The notes beneath the pieces were generated by a model. The model was not told where the DNA came from, made no database searches, and was given only the letters and a program-made list of their open reading frames with translations. Source: Entoloma clypeatum (taxonomy: Eukaryota > Basidiomycota > Agaricomycetes > Agaricales > Entolomataceae). Taken from it: a stretch of 64,000 nucleotides of DNA. Positions 9,572 through 20,870 of the stretch are shown in pieces. The DNA is taken from contig OY751487.1 of NCBI GenBank assembly GCA_963565915.1, forward strand, positions 1,984,001-2,048,000. The letters run 5' to 3'. Positions within the stretch are counted from its first letter, which is position 1. Each line of letters opens with the position of its first letter. A program made the position numbers and the translations under genes.

Positions 9572-11473
9572 CTATTGAGGCGAACCGCGTCCACTGCTCA
9601 TATCTGGAGGTACCAACTGATTTTCACCATGTTCGGGATCCAGCTCCATGGCATCTGAGGTATAACCACTTTGGCCGCCTTGAAGTTCGCTAGTGGAGAC
9701 AAATGTAGGGGCTGGTGAGTGACTAAAGTCCGGAAATTCTTCTACATCGTATGTTGTGCCATGTCTCAAAGGACTGGGTTGACCGAGACCGTTCAGCAAT
9801 GAACGATCCTCGTCGATGGTCGGGGTAAAGCGTTGCTGCTGTTCTATCGCGGCCAGCTTTGCACGTTTTCGTGCTTCCGCCTGTTGTCGTTTCTTATTCC
9901 GCTCTGCCTTCTTCGCAACTTCCGCCTTTTCCGCTACAGCGGCCCGACTGGCCTCAGTTCGTGCCTCATCCTCTTCCACGGCATCAAGAGCCCATTGCTC
10001 CGCCATGAATTCGACATATCGCTCACAAGTGGGACGCCACGTGCGTTCTGTCCCCTCTGTGCTTGTGCCGCTAAGAAAGGCGTCAAGATCTGATGGGGGA
10101 GGAAACTCGAAGTCGGGTCCAGGATTGAGCCGCACACAAGCATCATTGAACAAAGAAATAAAGGGATAGTAACCAAGGGCGCCGTCGTCGAAGGGATTTT
10201 CTCGATGTTCCTTGACACCATCCCGTACCCGCTTTTTTTCTTTCGCTTTCCGGGACGTTTCCGATTGTCGCAATTGTAGATAATCATAGATATCCTGGAA
10301 CGCAATGCCTTGTGATTCTCCATTCACGAAAAATGCGATGCAAGAATTGGATAGGGTTGGCAGCGGACGGAGCTGGGTGGCATTTATTTTGGCTACCTTC
10401 GAGGAACCGGTACGTTCAGGTAATTTGCCTGCCCCAGATTTCTTGGGGGCGGAGGGTACGGAAGTAGAATTGGTCGATTTTGCAGAGTGATCCATGAGAG
10501 CAGTCATCTCTTTTGACTGGGAATATTCTAGAATTTCAAAGACTTCCTGACCTTTGAGATCGATAGGAATGCGCTCAGGCTTGATGTGAGCCGGGTCGTT
10601 TGGGTCCTGCTTGTTGGCGGTCCTGCGGGGCGGGAGTGAGATATACATACCGATTACATCGCCAGTGCCGTAGGGTCGCCCATACGGCCGGGGTCGTGAT
10701 AGGGTAACTTTGTCTCCTGTTTTGTCGCGATATCCATAGCTGTACCCGTCAAGACCAACTGGACCGTTGAGCGGTGCTTCTCTTCTCCCCCACCCTAGGC
10801 GAACATGGCTTCCCTCGCGTCTCCCGTCCTCGACATGCTCCCCTCCACCGTGAATGACCTTAACTTCCATATACCACCTCCCCTCGGTGATGGGCGCGTT
10901 GCACCGTGCACTTCTAAAGCCAGTACCACCTCGTAGCCCGAGGCCATCCTTGGTGACTGTGATAAATGGGCTGCGGTCCTCCCAGCTGACTCGGTAGCTG
11001 GTCGGGTTGCTTTCGATGGTGCGACATGGTAAAACGTTTCCCGGTGGATTTATTCCAGCTGGAACATAGCGGAATCCAAGCCGGTTGACTGCAACTAGAT
11101 CGGTTTTACAGTACTCGGAGCCTTCTGTAGTAGGCACGAATATAGGACCGCGTGAAATAGAGAGCTGAGGTCGGGATGACAAGTCAGCACGCGCGGAAAT
11201 GAGTCTGTATAAGACTCTGTCAATTATTCCATGTGATAGTAAGGAAAGAGATACAGACTCTGCAGGATTTCCAGAGTTGTTGTTGTTGCCTGGGTCTGAT
11301 GGTGCTGGGGAAGGCGCTGTAGGGGGGGCGCGTTTTCGCTTGCGCGGCGGTGGTTGCTGGGTTGTGGGAGTGGGCTGGCTTACTGGTGGAATGGCAGAGA
11401 TTGGCTGTGGGGAGACGGTCGCCGAGTTGCGCTCGGGGACAGGAGGTGAAGGATATCGATCAGTCATCGACAT
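9572..11473 (-). CDS. BRE2: COMPASS subunit BRE2/ASH2-like, SPRY domain
   Basis: An almost intronless frame of about 633 residues. A disordered Pro/Ser-rich N-terminus with a basic P-P-P-R-K-R-K-R-A-P-P patch (likely nuclear localisation signal) precedes the SPRY domain. This includes G-G-T-G-F-R-S-A-R-C-N-A-P, E-G-R-W-Y-M-E-V-K, H-V-R-L-G-W-G-R-R-E-A-P-L, D-G-Y-S-Y-G-Y-R-D and G-D-V-I-G-M-Y. These match the Ash2L/Bre2 SPRY that stimulates SET1-dependent histone H3K4 methylation. A Lys/Ala/Glu coiled-coil-like stretch and an acidic tail follow. The frame is open upstream of the ATG at 11473, but only through non-ATG codons, so I start at MSMTDRYPSP. The start lies 47 bp from that of the divergent E2 gene. 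Confidence 0.85.
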   Translation of the reverse strand: MSMTDRYPSPPVPERNSATVSPQPISAIPPVSQPTPTTQQPPPRKRKRAPPTAPSPAPSDPGNNNNSGNPAESVSLSLLSHGIIDRVLYRLISARADLSSRPQLSISRGPIFVPTTEGSEYCKTDLVAVNRLGFRYVPAGINPPGNVLPCRTIESNPTSYRVSWEDRSPFITVTKDGLGLRGGTGFRSARCNAPITEGRWYMEVKVIHGGGEHVEDGRREGSHVRLGWGRREAPLNGPVGLDGYSYGYRDKTGDKVTLSRPRPYGRPYGTGDVIGMYISLPPRRTANKQDPNDPAHIKPERIPIDLKGQEVFEILEYSQSKEMTALMDHSAKSTNSTSVPSAPKKSGAGKLPERTGSSKVAKINATQLRPLPTLSNSCIAFFVNGESQGIAFQDIYDYLQLRQSETSRKAKEKKRVRDGVKEHRENPFDDGALGYYPFISLFNDACVRLNPGPDFEFPPPSDLDAFLSGTSTEGTERTWRPTCERYVEFMAEQWALDAVEEDEARTEASRAAVAEKAEVAKKAERNKKRQQAEARKRAKLAAIEQQQRFTPTIDEDRSLLNGLGQPSPLRHGTTYDVEEFPDFSHSPAPTFVSTSELQGGQSGYTSDAMELDPEHGENQLVPPDMSSGRGSPQ

Positions 11474-11520
11474 GGTTGGTGCAGGCGAGTCGGCGTGACC
11501 CACACTCACACTCAACAGTC

Positions 11521-12467
11521 ATGACTGCAGTACGGTGAGCACATCGTCCTCGACGACGATCTGGTGTTCTAACACGCAGTCACAATCCAGCCGTATTCAG
11601 AAAGTACGCCCGATCCTTCGTACTCTGCAGATAAACATCTTGACGCACATCCAGGAGTTGAAGGACCTCAATATTAAGCCAGTTGAGGTATAGAACCTCG
11701 ACACGAGACCCCTCATGGAGAATTGACACCTCTGCTCAGGGTGTCATCGTTGAACCCCGGGAAGACAACTTGTACGAATGGCATTGTTCGTTGAAGGCGG
11801 CTGTGAGCGTGGTCTGGTCATCGGCTCCCTCTATCTCATACCGTTATCCAGTCAGATTCTCCATACAAAGGCGGTACCTTCAAGTTCACTCTGTCGCTTC
11901 CCCAAAACTTCCCCTTCAAGCCGCCAACGGTGCTGTTCATAACGTCTGACATCAGATGAATCTAATCGTACCTGCTTGATAGGTCACGTTCAAAACAAAG
12001 ATATACCACCCAGGAATCAATGAAGAAGGCGCCATCTGCGTCCCAATTCTCAGAGACGAGGTGTGTGACCTCCTTCTATCACCGGTCAGAGACTGGCCCA
12101 GGTTGAAGGCCATTATCCAGTGGAAACCATCAGTAACGCTATCTTCGGGTGAGTCATTCTCTATAATCTCTAGTTACATTGAATATATCATATCTATCGA
12201 TCAACAAGTGTTGGCGATCATCCAGGAGAAAGTTAACAACCCCAGTCCAGATGATCCTTTCGAGCCAGAGATAGCGGCGGTAAAATCTCCTATTGCGTTG
12301 ACGTGGTAATAATACTCATGCCTTCCAATTAGCTCTTGAAAAATGACAAAACGAAATTCCTAACGCTGGCAAAAGAGTCCACGAAGAAGTACGTGTTTCT
12401 GCCCTTTCCGCCAACGATGGGACCTCATCGACTCTCGCCTTGATCTAGGCATGCCATGGGTTCTTGA
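11521..12467 (+). CDS. Ubiquitin-conjugating enzyme E2 (UBC domain)
   Basis: Several small exons splice into a single UBC fold. It has a helix I-Q-E-L-K-D-L-N-I-K-P-V-E, then N-L-Y-E-W-H-C-S-L-K-A-A, S-P-Y-K-G-G-T-F-K-F, N-F-P-F-K-P-P-T-V-T-F-K-T-K-I-Y-H-P, the active-site segment G-A-I-C-V-P-I-L-R-D-E-W-K-P-S, and a C-terminal helix ending T-K-K-H-A-M-G-S. The cysteine in G-A-I-C is the predicted thioester residue and the upstream H-P-G-I-N matches the HPN-type motif with G replacing N. It most resembles UBE2D/UBE2L3-type E2s; I cannot assign the exact class, or exclude a NEDD8 or other UBL partner. The N-terminal exon arrangement (11521-11660) is less certain than the rest. Confidence 0.82.
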
Positions 12468-13082
12468 GAGACAGACGTAGCAATGGCCTTTGAGATTGTG
12501 TACATGTACCTCCGTTGTAAGACTAACCCCAGAAATCCTTATCTATAATCTAATGCGTATGCCATCCTACACCACATTGTCTGGGAATGTTGTGTAGCGT
12601 TCTCTGGGCTATATTCCTCGGGGTTGCCCACTGAGTAAGTATTGCGCAACGGATCGCCGACCGAGTTTTCATCTCGTTGTTCCCTGAACCGGGAGTCTCG
12701 ACAATTTAGTACCCGGGTGACTGGACTGACCAGCCCTCGAACGTGGTGATGCTAGGTCTCTCGATTTGCGTTGTTGAACGTGCCTTTCAAGTATGTTGTG
12801 TAACATGGGTGACTACGATTGCAGGTGGCACAGGTCGAGGGAGTGTTTACGTATGTTAGAATCAGAGGCCATTTTAATTGAAGGCGTCGACGACAGCAGC
12901 GGCCACGGTAGCCTGAGGCTGATATTCTCGTCTTTGCCAACCTTCGTCGACCTTACCCCATGTTCGCTTAGTTTTCCCAGTGCCAGGGAGCTCCAACAAC
13001 ACTGCCAGCATCCACCAACCTCGTGTTTACCACGTTGCCTGTCATTTCCCATTCGTAAATTCATTTGTATATAGCGGGGGAT
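12468..13082 (+). other. Intergenic stretch, no gene recognised
   Basis: About 615 bp between the E2 stop and the next start. Only short, unconvincing frames occur here. A T-G-T-A-T-A-T-A-G sequence about 15 bp upstream of the next ATG may be part of its core promoter or 5' leader. Confidence 0.5.
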
Positions 13083-16000
13083 ATGCATAGATTCCGGTGA
13101 GTTACCTTACTTCGACTATGTAGATGATCATGTGTACAAGGGTCGTGCTCTCTTAGCAAAAAGTCGGAAACTGCAAGGGGTCCACTGCCCTCCTCCTTGA
13201 CCCTATCAGATACCGTAACCGAACACATCAATACTCCACAACTACCCCTTCCCAACGACTTCCGCACATCACTCATCTTACCAGAGTAAGTTCAAATGCA
13301 GACGATGTAATTCTACTTTCACAACCCATCTCTGCAGGCTTTCTCGCAGGTTTTCGCTACTACGATCGGCAACTGGAGACCCTGTTGGACTTGACGTGTT
13401 GAAAAACAGGTTGGCCGAGCAAAGGGCACGCGGTGCAGAGAACCAAATTTCGGAGGAAGAAGAGGAAATGATACTCAACTCACTACGATTTCGCTCGAAA
13501 CCTGTAGCCCATTCATCGTCGGAAGGCTTAACTGGCTCGGGAGCGGAGGATTCATCCGTCCGTCAGTCACACCAGTCAACGAGCACATCCGACTCCTCTC
13601 TGACGCCGTCAGTTTCTTCGTCTCCGACCCCTCGGCCTACGAAACGACATAGCAACAATCTTTTTGGGTCGGGTAAATTTCGTGACTACACTTACATGAG
13701 AAGCGTGGCCAAGAATGGTAGCGCAAGAACTCACTCCTTAACACCTACGGAGTCCAGCCAGGCATATACATCGACGACAAACAGCCTACGGCCAGTAACC
13801 CCGGAAAGTAGCACATTTTCGTCATCAGCTCCGTCCAGTCCCAATGACAAGGCTTCTTCGGTCCGGTCCGGTCCGTCAGTTCCTGCCTCATACGGAGAAC
13901 AGCTCGTCTCTGTAGCTGAATACCGTATCGCTAAGACTCTTGGTCCAGCGGGCGTGACACGTGCATCCACAGCACTCGAGGAGGCAATCAGGGAGATTGA
14001 GGAGACTGAAGACGAGATTGTTATGCCGCGATCCACACCGATCCCTCGGACCAGTTCCGAACACAATCTGCCGCCTACAGAACCGGCGGTATGTCATTCG
14101 CTCTTCAGAACACCATCATGATCCTATTTCTACATTTTAGAGAAATTCCGATGCATCATCACAATCATCAGTATTTCAGGCTCCCATGGCCATTGGTTTC
14201 GATAAAGACGTTCAGAATGCTGATATCACGGAACAACGCGCCTCCCCTGTTCCTGCCCGCATTTTACCTGGCTACATTCCTGGCATGCCGCGCCCCATGA
14301 CTCCGCGTGATTCTGACCCAGATGATCTGAGATCACACTCCACGACTCCTCGTGCCACGTCGCCAATATCGCAGAGCCTCGGTGATATTTCAGCATTACC
14401 TCTCCCAATCAATAATAACTCAACTCGTCCTCGACGTGATTCGGCGTCCTCCCAGTCTGCGCCTAGGTCTCCAACTGCACCTCTTTTCCTACAACGGAGT
14501 ACGAACGGGCGGTTTACTCCAGATGATGGTAAACGGCCTGCATCCCCGTTGTCCAGCCCCCCATACCAACCCATGACGGTGTCTTCTCGACCTGGGACGC
14601 CATCCAATGTCGTCTGGGCTGTTCCCAAGGTATCTCAGAAGCTATCGAATCATAACAAGAACGGGAGTTGGGCCAGTGATGGCGGCCTAAGCAGCTCTGA
14701 CGCACTCGGTCGTCATACACCTGGCCTTCGTTCTCCTGGTTTTCCTGAATCACCAACCACCAGTAGCGAAACTGCCAATGCAAATCCGCCGGAGGCATCG
14801 CCTCTCGAACGGAGTAATACATGGTCTGGAGACCGCCCCTCGTCGAGGATGTCAGGTATCGACCTTTCCTCCCCCATGCGTGGGCCGCGCTCTCCTACTC
14901 CGACGCAAAATCCATCTCGTTCCCCCACATCCCCGAGCTTTCCAGATCTTAGTACGTCCGCTAAATCTGGTAAGCGTTCTTCGAAACAAAACGCTCCCTC
15001 AAATCGTTTCAATTTAAGCCCGATTCCTCCATTGATATTCTCTCCTTTTTCCAATGCCTCACGCTCCTCTTTGGAGTCTGAGGGCTCTAGTTACCATACC
15101 TGGGAGGGCGAGGAAAAGGATCGCTCACTCAGTTTGATCATCGATCTCGATGTTTCAAAACCTGTGTGGCATGATCTTTCCATTTCCGACAAGTCCTCCA
15201 CCCCTGCAGGGTCTGAAGATGATGACTGGGATCCAGAAGAATACATCTCTCGTCATGCGGGCCTTAAAAAATCGGACTTCAAGGCAATTCATGACAAGTT
15301 GGTAAGTGCTTTCATTGCCAAGGAAGAACGACCGGAAAGAGCGGCATCGTCCTTGCGGCGACGAAGACCTTCGACTTCTCAATCTAACTATTCAGTCAGC
15401 GGGCGGGAACATAGGGTGAGCGAAGGATATCCCTCTGCCGACTACCACCTAACTTTCCGTAGATCGCAAGTCCGCAAGTCCAAGGTCCCTCTTCTCCTAC
15501 CACGAAATCTGGTCCAACTTCAGTCGCTGAGAAACATTCATCATCTTCGGAAACTACGGAAGTAATTCCGCCTTCACCAAAAACCCTTCGGAACAGGGAC
15601 CTTGCAACGGCTCTGTTTGGTAAAGAAGAGGGAGATCAGAATGGCAATAGCTCGGAAGTCCGACCAAACGATTTTAGGACACCTGACCGAGCCCCAAAAT
15701 CTTCGACGCCAACACCTCTTACTCCTGAACATACATCGCCTTATCGAACGCTTCGGAACCCATCTACGCCGAGAATTCCACAAACCCCCCAGGAAGAGGC
15801 TAAGATGGCGCAAGAGGTGCAACAGAGAATGGACGCTGCGACCTTAGCCTTGAAGTCACCGTCCACAGATTCAACCGATCTCTATGCTACTATATCCCGA
15901 AATGGTACCATTAACAGAAAGCGCATCAATCCGAACCAGATTTCAAATCCTCGTCTCGTTTCGGCCTCTACCAGCGTTGATACGGTCCCTATCGTCCCGG

Positions 16001-17784
16001 TGCCCTCTGTTTCGTCTTCCGGCCCATCCAAAATCGGTTCGCGTTTCAAAAAGTTGCGGGGAACTCTGCGGGCGAAGAACGCACTGCCGACTGGCGAAGA
16101 AATTACCCCATATTCGGTTCCTTATTCACCTTCTCCCACCCAAATGGTCCATCACGATCCTTCTAAATTGAAGCCTACTGAGGTTCTCCTTCCAAGCAGC
16201 GCGACAGAACCCAGGTTCAAGGTGCCTGTCCCTAGCCCTCCTGCGTCAGCTGGTCCGGGTTTGAAAGGGTTTATGGCCCGCCTCCGTGGAAAGCCACGTG
16301 TCCCAGATAACTCTTCCCAATTCGAAATACATGCCCTTACGCAACCGCTGCCCACCTCCCGGGTCCCTGCATCACAACTCACCCCTCAGGTTCATTCTCC
16401 TTCCATAAGAGTGACAGAAGCCGCGCCAAATGGTCTAGGGATCCATGTTCAAACGGCATCATCGTCGCCCGAGTCGTCTTCCTCGGCGGAAGCAGACGAC
16501 ACATTGAAACAACTATTCGAGGCAGCCCAAAAGATGGGTATCGATGAAGCAGAGTTGAATGCTTTACTTACTCGTAAAGGATCAACATCTTCGAAGACTG
16601 TGTTCAACAAGGCGGACTCAGTCGTTGCACGAAGAGCTGCGACCCCTGTTGACAACTCTCGGTTAACTCCCGTTGGACGACCAAGTGTAGACGAACAAAG
16701 TCTGCGCGCCGTGACCCCGGAGGCTGGAAGGTCAACTCCCAATAACCAGATATCCAGAGAAAGACCAGCCTCTAGACAGCATTCCCGTAAACATCCAGAT
16801 CATATCCGCCGTCCACCGCGAGAAGGTCAGGTCGATAGAGCTCCAAGTGTGATCATCAGAAGGACCGTCATATTTCCGGATTCAAAGATGACTGCCAATG
16901 AACTTGTTGCTCTCGTGGGGAAGGGTTCTTCAGGACGGCGACGGGGCAGCCTCACTTCAGCTTCAAGTCGATCTATCCATGACCGAGCACCCACGCCTCC
17001 ACCACCACGGTCTCCAACATCCAAACGGTTCTCCAATGGTCCTTCACCTCCTGTGCCGAGCCTCCCTTCAAGCCTCGCGCTTCCTGTTCCTACAATTGGG
17101 GCAGTCGAGAAGTCAAGTTCGACTTACGATTCCTTGTGAGCGCAGGGCTTTCAGATATCCGCAATACCTTGACCCTCTTCCTTGATAGGTTTGATATGTA
17201 TGCGGGTGAGAGCAGATCTCCCAGCACAATTCCACAGGAACCCACAGAATCAGGGGCTGGGGTGGAGGTTATACAACTGGCAAATGGAGAAACTATTTGG
17301 TATGTTGTATTCATTCTTTCAACACCATCATTATTTGTTTTTAATCGGGGCTCAGGAAAATTGTCAATGGCCTGCGAGATGACGAGGAAGAGTCCATATA
17401 CAACGGTCGAGCGAGTTTTACCTCGGAGCACTCTGGCGAAGGTGGTGTTCAGGTTTTCTTCAAGGAACATAGTCGATCAGGGTCGAAGGGCAGCATGGCA
17501 TCCTTCGTTTCCGGTAAGAAGCCAGGGAAGAGGCCTGAGACAAAGGTATGCATTCGTGTTTTGACATCTTTTTACAACGCTTAACCCCTCGTATTCCGTA
17601 GGTCTTCTATAGCCCTTCCACCAACATTGGCCGCTTGATTGAGGAGATCTCACAAGGCATGGATTCAGGATCGTTCAATTTCTTGCCAAGTCACTCACCC
17701 TCTTCTTCATTGTCAACGAATGACACGACGTGGAACCTCGAAGAACGACTGGATGAAATGATACAGACGGTGAGAGCATGTTAA
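13083..17784 (+). CDS. Large intrinsically disordered Ser/Pro-rich protein, uncharacterised
   Basis: Eight exons (13083-13096, 13157-13285, 13338-14088, 14141-15415, 15463-17135, 17189-17299, 17356-17545, 17602-17784) keep frame throughout and encode about 1,441 residues starting MHRFRKKSETARG. Most of the chain is low-complexity Ser/Pro/Thr/Arg sequence with many S-P and T-P sites, so it is a likely target of proline-directed kinases. Less disordered segments include E-E-Y-I-S-R-H-A-G-L-K-K-S-D-F-K, L-F-E-A-A-Q-K-M-G-I-D-E-A-E-L, and a C-terminal block with V-F-Y-S-P-S-T-N-I-G-R-L-I-E-E-I. I do not recognise a named domain. The first exon is only 14 nt. The last donor is ambiguous: reading through gives TAA at 17784, whereas splicing to 17973 ends at 17996 and would overlap the convergent DUF6593 gene. 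Confidence 0.7.
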
Positions 17785-17933
17785 ATACATTGACTCTGCC
17801 TTGCCTTTTGAATATCTATCGGACATGGTTATCTACTGTCGATGATAATTTACTTTTCTCTGATGCAATTGTTTTTTATACAAGTGTACCTATCTATTCG
17901 CCGTTTAAATGGAATATCAAACATCTGCTTCTC

Positions 17934-18615
17934 CTAGACACCGTAAAGGTCTATCCACCGATTGAGGCATAGAGCCAACAGGGCTTCGACCAGTAACGAT
18001 TCATGGGTAAACGTATATTGCAGCAAGCCATGGGATGGACCGACCACAGTTAGTTTGGAATACCGGCGAAAAGCTGCGATCTGTACATTGGGCGCGGAGA
18101 AGAGCTATCGCAAAGGTGATCAGATACCAGCTGAACAGAAAGCCAAGCCATGTATGTTACATCATAAGAAGTCGGGTTGTCCAGGCGGTGTCTCCATTCA
18201 AATTTCCGCCCATCGGCTGATATGAATGCACGTGCACTGGGTAGAAGAATTCCATCACCGGCATTCAAGACATGAAGGAATTTAACTTGTGACTCGAGCC
18301 AGGAAGGACGAGCTGGGACATGGGAACATGGCGCGAGCTAATCGTTGCGCTTCCAAGATGATTCCCCGGACCCCAATCTAGTATGGCACAAACATCCTTG
18401 TTATTTCTGTAGAGCTGAAAGACAAAGAGCCAGACTCGTCAATCGCCGAGAAGGTTGGCGATGTGGCTCCGCACCGTCGTTCGAATGCTGGAAACCAGTC
18501 CGCGTTCTGGTGTCTCGAAGCAGAAATAGATTGGCTTGGTATCCTCGCCGATGACGATACAAGAACGAGGGTCGTCTCTCCCAGTGAAGAAAAGATCATA
18601 GGTGGTATCGGACAT
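17934..18615 (-). CDS. DUF6593 family protein
   Basis: Exon 1 (18615-18475) starts MSDTTYDLFFTGRDDP. Later exons give L-Y-R-N-N-K-D-V-C-A-I-L-D-W-G, then F-I-S-A-D-G-R-K-F-E-W-R-H, then Y-D-L-F-S-A-P-N-V-Q-I-A-A-F-R-R-Y-S. The end is H-G-L-L-Q-Y-T-F-T-H-E-S, followed by L-L-V-E-A-L-L-A-L-C-L-N-R-W-I. This ordered set (N-terminal beta strands, ADGR-x-(Y/F)-x-W, AFRR, and a hydrophobic terminal helix) is the DUF6593 pattern, a family strongly expanded in Agaricomycetes. Its function is unknown; it may be a lipid-scramblase-like (Tubby-like) fold, which I infer only from the shape of the family. The stop at 17934 is inside the alternative last intron of the convergent neighbour. Confidence 0.78.
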
Positions 18616-18876
18616 TAGGGTCAGTGAAGCATGGGTGCAAGCTGGTCGGTCGTCTTATAAGGTGGAGTTGTGTGAGCGCGTGTGGCCCGCGTGATTGGTG
18701 TGCCTCTGAGACTGTCATCGATGGTAGTGCGGACGGACAAAGGAGAGAATCCGTCTTGTCGATCTTAAAGCTTATTATAAAGTAAGTAAACGAGTCCGAA
18801 GAAATGTCAAACCTGCCACTGCCACTTTACTTAATGTAAAGAGCTTACGGGATTCAAAAAAGTATTGCTCGACTAT

Positions 18877-20288
18877 CTAGGCATTCACCTTCCACAACGG
18901 CCGCTTGCGCATTTTGCGCGTAATGTGCACAGAACTCCCTCCAAACTTATTTCCTCCAAACGCCAATACCACAGTTTCCTCAGCACCAGAGCCTCGTCCG
19001 ATGCCTCGCTTGCGTAGTTCAATTGCGTCCTTGGCGAATTTGAAGCGAGCTTGGTCGGATCCTGTGGGATCTATATGGCGACGGTGATAAGCAAGTCACA
19101 GCAATACCCTCCAACACATACCTAGCCGGAAATTCGGTGATTCAACAGCAGTCTTGAACATTTCAAATGGTACTCGAGAGTAAATTTGAAGGAGGACATC
19201 ACGTCCACTGGGTCCGGCGGAGGACGTTTCCGACGGAGAATGTCGTACCTCGAGTATTTCGGGAAGGGTATCAACAAGGAAATGATACACGTCATCTTTC
19301 AGTCTTTGGGCATAGAAGCCAAAGATCGATGTTTTCGGGAGGTCGGGTGTCGTAGATCCATCGGTAGAAGAAGGAATGGTGTCGATGAACTCTACCCATC
19401 CACCAATACTTTCTACTGCTATCGATTGGCGGCACGTTTCGTAAGCGTAACGGCATAGATCTTCCATTCCACCAAGAAGACAACCTGCAGCCAGGACCGC
19501 GCGCGCGTTCTCGGGTCTTATCAAGTTCAAGGATATCCCGGAGTAGAGGTATCCTAAAGCTATCAAAGGGCATTGATAACTCGCAGGAACTCGTATGAAG
19601 ACGACACACCTATCGCAAACCCCTAAAGAGAAGGACGGTTAGTCTCATCGCTTCCTTTCTCGAAATTTACAACACATACTTCCTGAGTTACTTCTGGTTC
19701 TTGATCTAGATTGACGTAGATGACCCGCTGGCCGCTTGCCTGTGGCGATGTGGACATGAGGTGTGCTAATAAAGGTGAACGCGACAATATGATAGCATGC
19801 AGTCGATAGACATTTTGATGTACATGCTGGTATACTCTGTCAGATGTAGCACCATCACAGACGTTGTCGCGACATACAAGAATGGTATCTGCGTAATTCT
19901 ATTGCAAGACTGTCTTTCAGCAAACACGACGAGATATATCATGAAAAAAGGCTCACTCCTGTCTGGAATCCTGAATGGTACAAGTGGTTTACAATTTCTT
20001 CGTTGTGATGATTTTCATACGGAGGTCTACAAGCCAAAGGTCAGAAAAGACCCGTCCGCGGCATCCTTCTCAAGGCGATGGTATCACGCAGAAGACTCGG
20101 GATATGATACTCTGAAGAGGTGAGACTCACTGAGAGAAGCCGTTAACGCCATATTCTGACGACTGCGAGCCTGCCATCCCTGCTTCCAACGATTCACCAC
20201 CAGCGTCAGAGGTGCTGTGCGAAGTTGAACCATTTGCGTGACCATTGATGCCGTTTAGCGATCCGGACGAAGAGGGTAGAGAGGTCAT
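18877..20288 (-). CDS. BTB/POZ domain protein
   Basis: Exon 1 codes for a Gly/Ser/Asn-rich start (MTSLPSSSGSLNGINGHANG). The BTB domain follows with Y-A-D-T-I-L-V-C, Y-R-L-H-A-I-I-L-S-R-S-P-L-L-A-H-L-M, and, after an intron, I-A-L-G-Y-L-Y-S-G, A-R-A-V-L-A-A-G-C-L-L-G-G-M-E-D-L-C. These correspond to the classical BTB order (D-x-x-L, H+-x-x-L-x-x-x-S-x-x-F, L-Y-S-G, A-A-x-x-L). A BACK-like helical region follows and the protein ends K-M-R-K-R-P-L-W-K-V-N-A. BTB proteins usually dimerise and often recruit CUL3 ligases; which applies here cannot be told. Exons between 19620 and 20130 are not fully resolved. Confidence 0.75.
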
Positions 20289-20570
20289 TATAGTTTACAG
20301 AGTCGCTAAAAACACGGGAAGAAGTGGAAGTAGAGAGACCAAGTTGAAAAAGTTGCAAGCTGAAGAACAGTACTGATGTCACGCGTCACGCAAATTTCTC
20401 TATCCATACAGCCAAGGCATCCACTTACCATATGTAATCCCAGATTACAGGCTGGTACGCCTTGGCAGCGAGCTTTTGGCTCCGAAGCGCCACCTGTTCA
20501 CTGTCTGATTAGATATGAAGACTGCGAATAAGTATATCCCATGATCAATATGTCATAGAAGAGGAGATAC

Positions 20571-20792
20571 ATGTTTTCTTCAATAGCTCGTATAGGTTGC
20601 AGGGTGATCAGAGATCGAAGAGTTCAAGGCATGGTAGCCTCGCCCATAGTTGGACGACGAGTATTGAATTTCATAAGCGCTGGTATAAGAAGTGAAGCTA
20701 CGGGGGGACATAAGGAGCGCGCAAGCACTCCGTTACACAATCCAAGTATCAGCAAACTGCTCAGTCTATTTCGAGCGTCAGCAGCCATGTAA
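20571..20792 (+). CDS. Small hypothetical protein with presequence-like N-terminus
   Basis: An unspliced 73-codon frame beginning MFSSIARIGCRVIRDRRVQG. The first 45 residues are rich in Arg and Ser, almost free of acidic residues, and could form an amphipathic mitochondrial targeting helix. It sits 283 bp from the divergent BTB gene. No domain is recognised, and the frame could be chance: the opposite strand is also open here. Confidence 0.3.
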   Translation: MFSSIARIGCRVIRDRRVQGMVASPIVGRRVLNFISAGIRSEATGGHKERASTPLHNPSISKLLSLFRASAAM

Positions 20793-20870
20793 CACGAAAT
20801 TACCGGAGAAGGTACGGACAGCGGATATATAGGACAATATACAGGATTTGTTATCGCCAGCATAAGGTAT

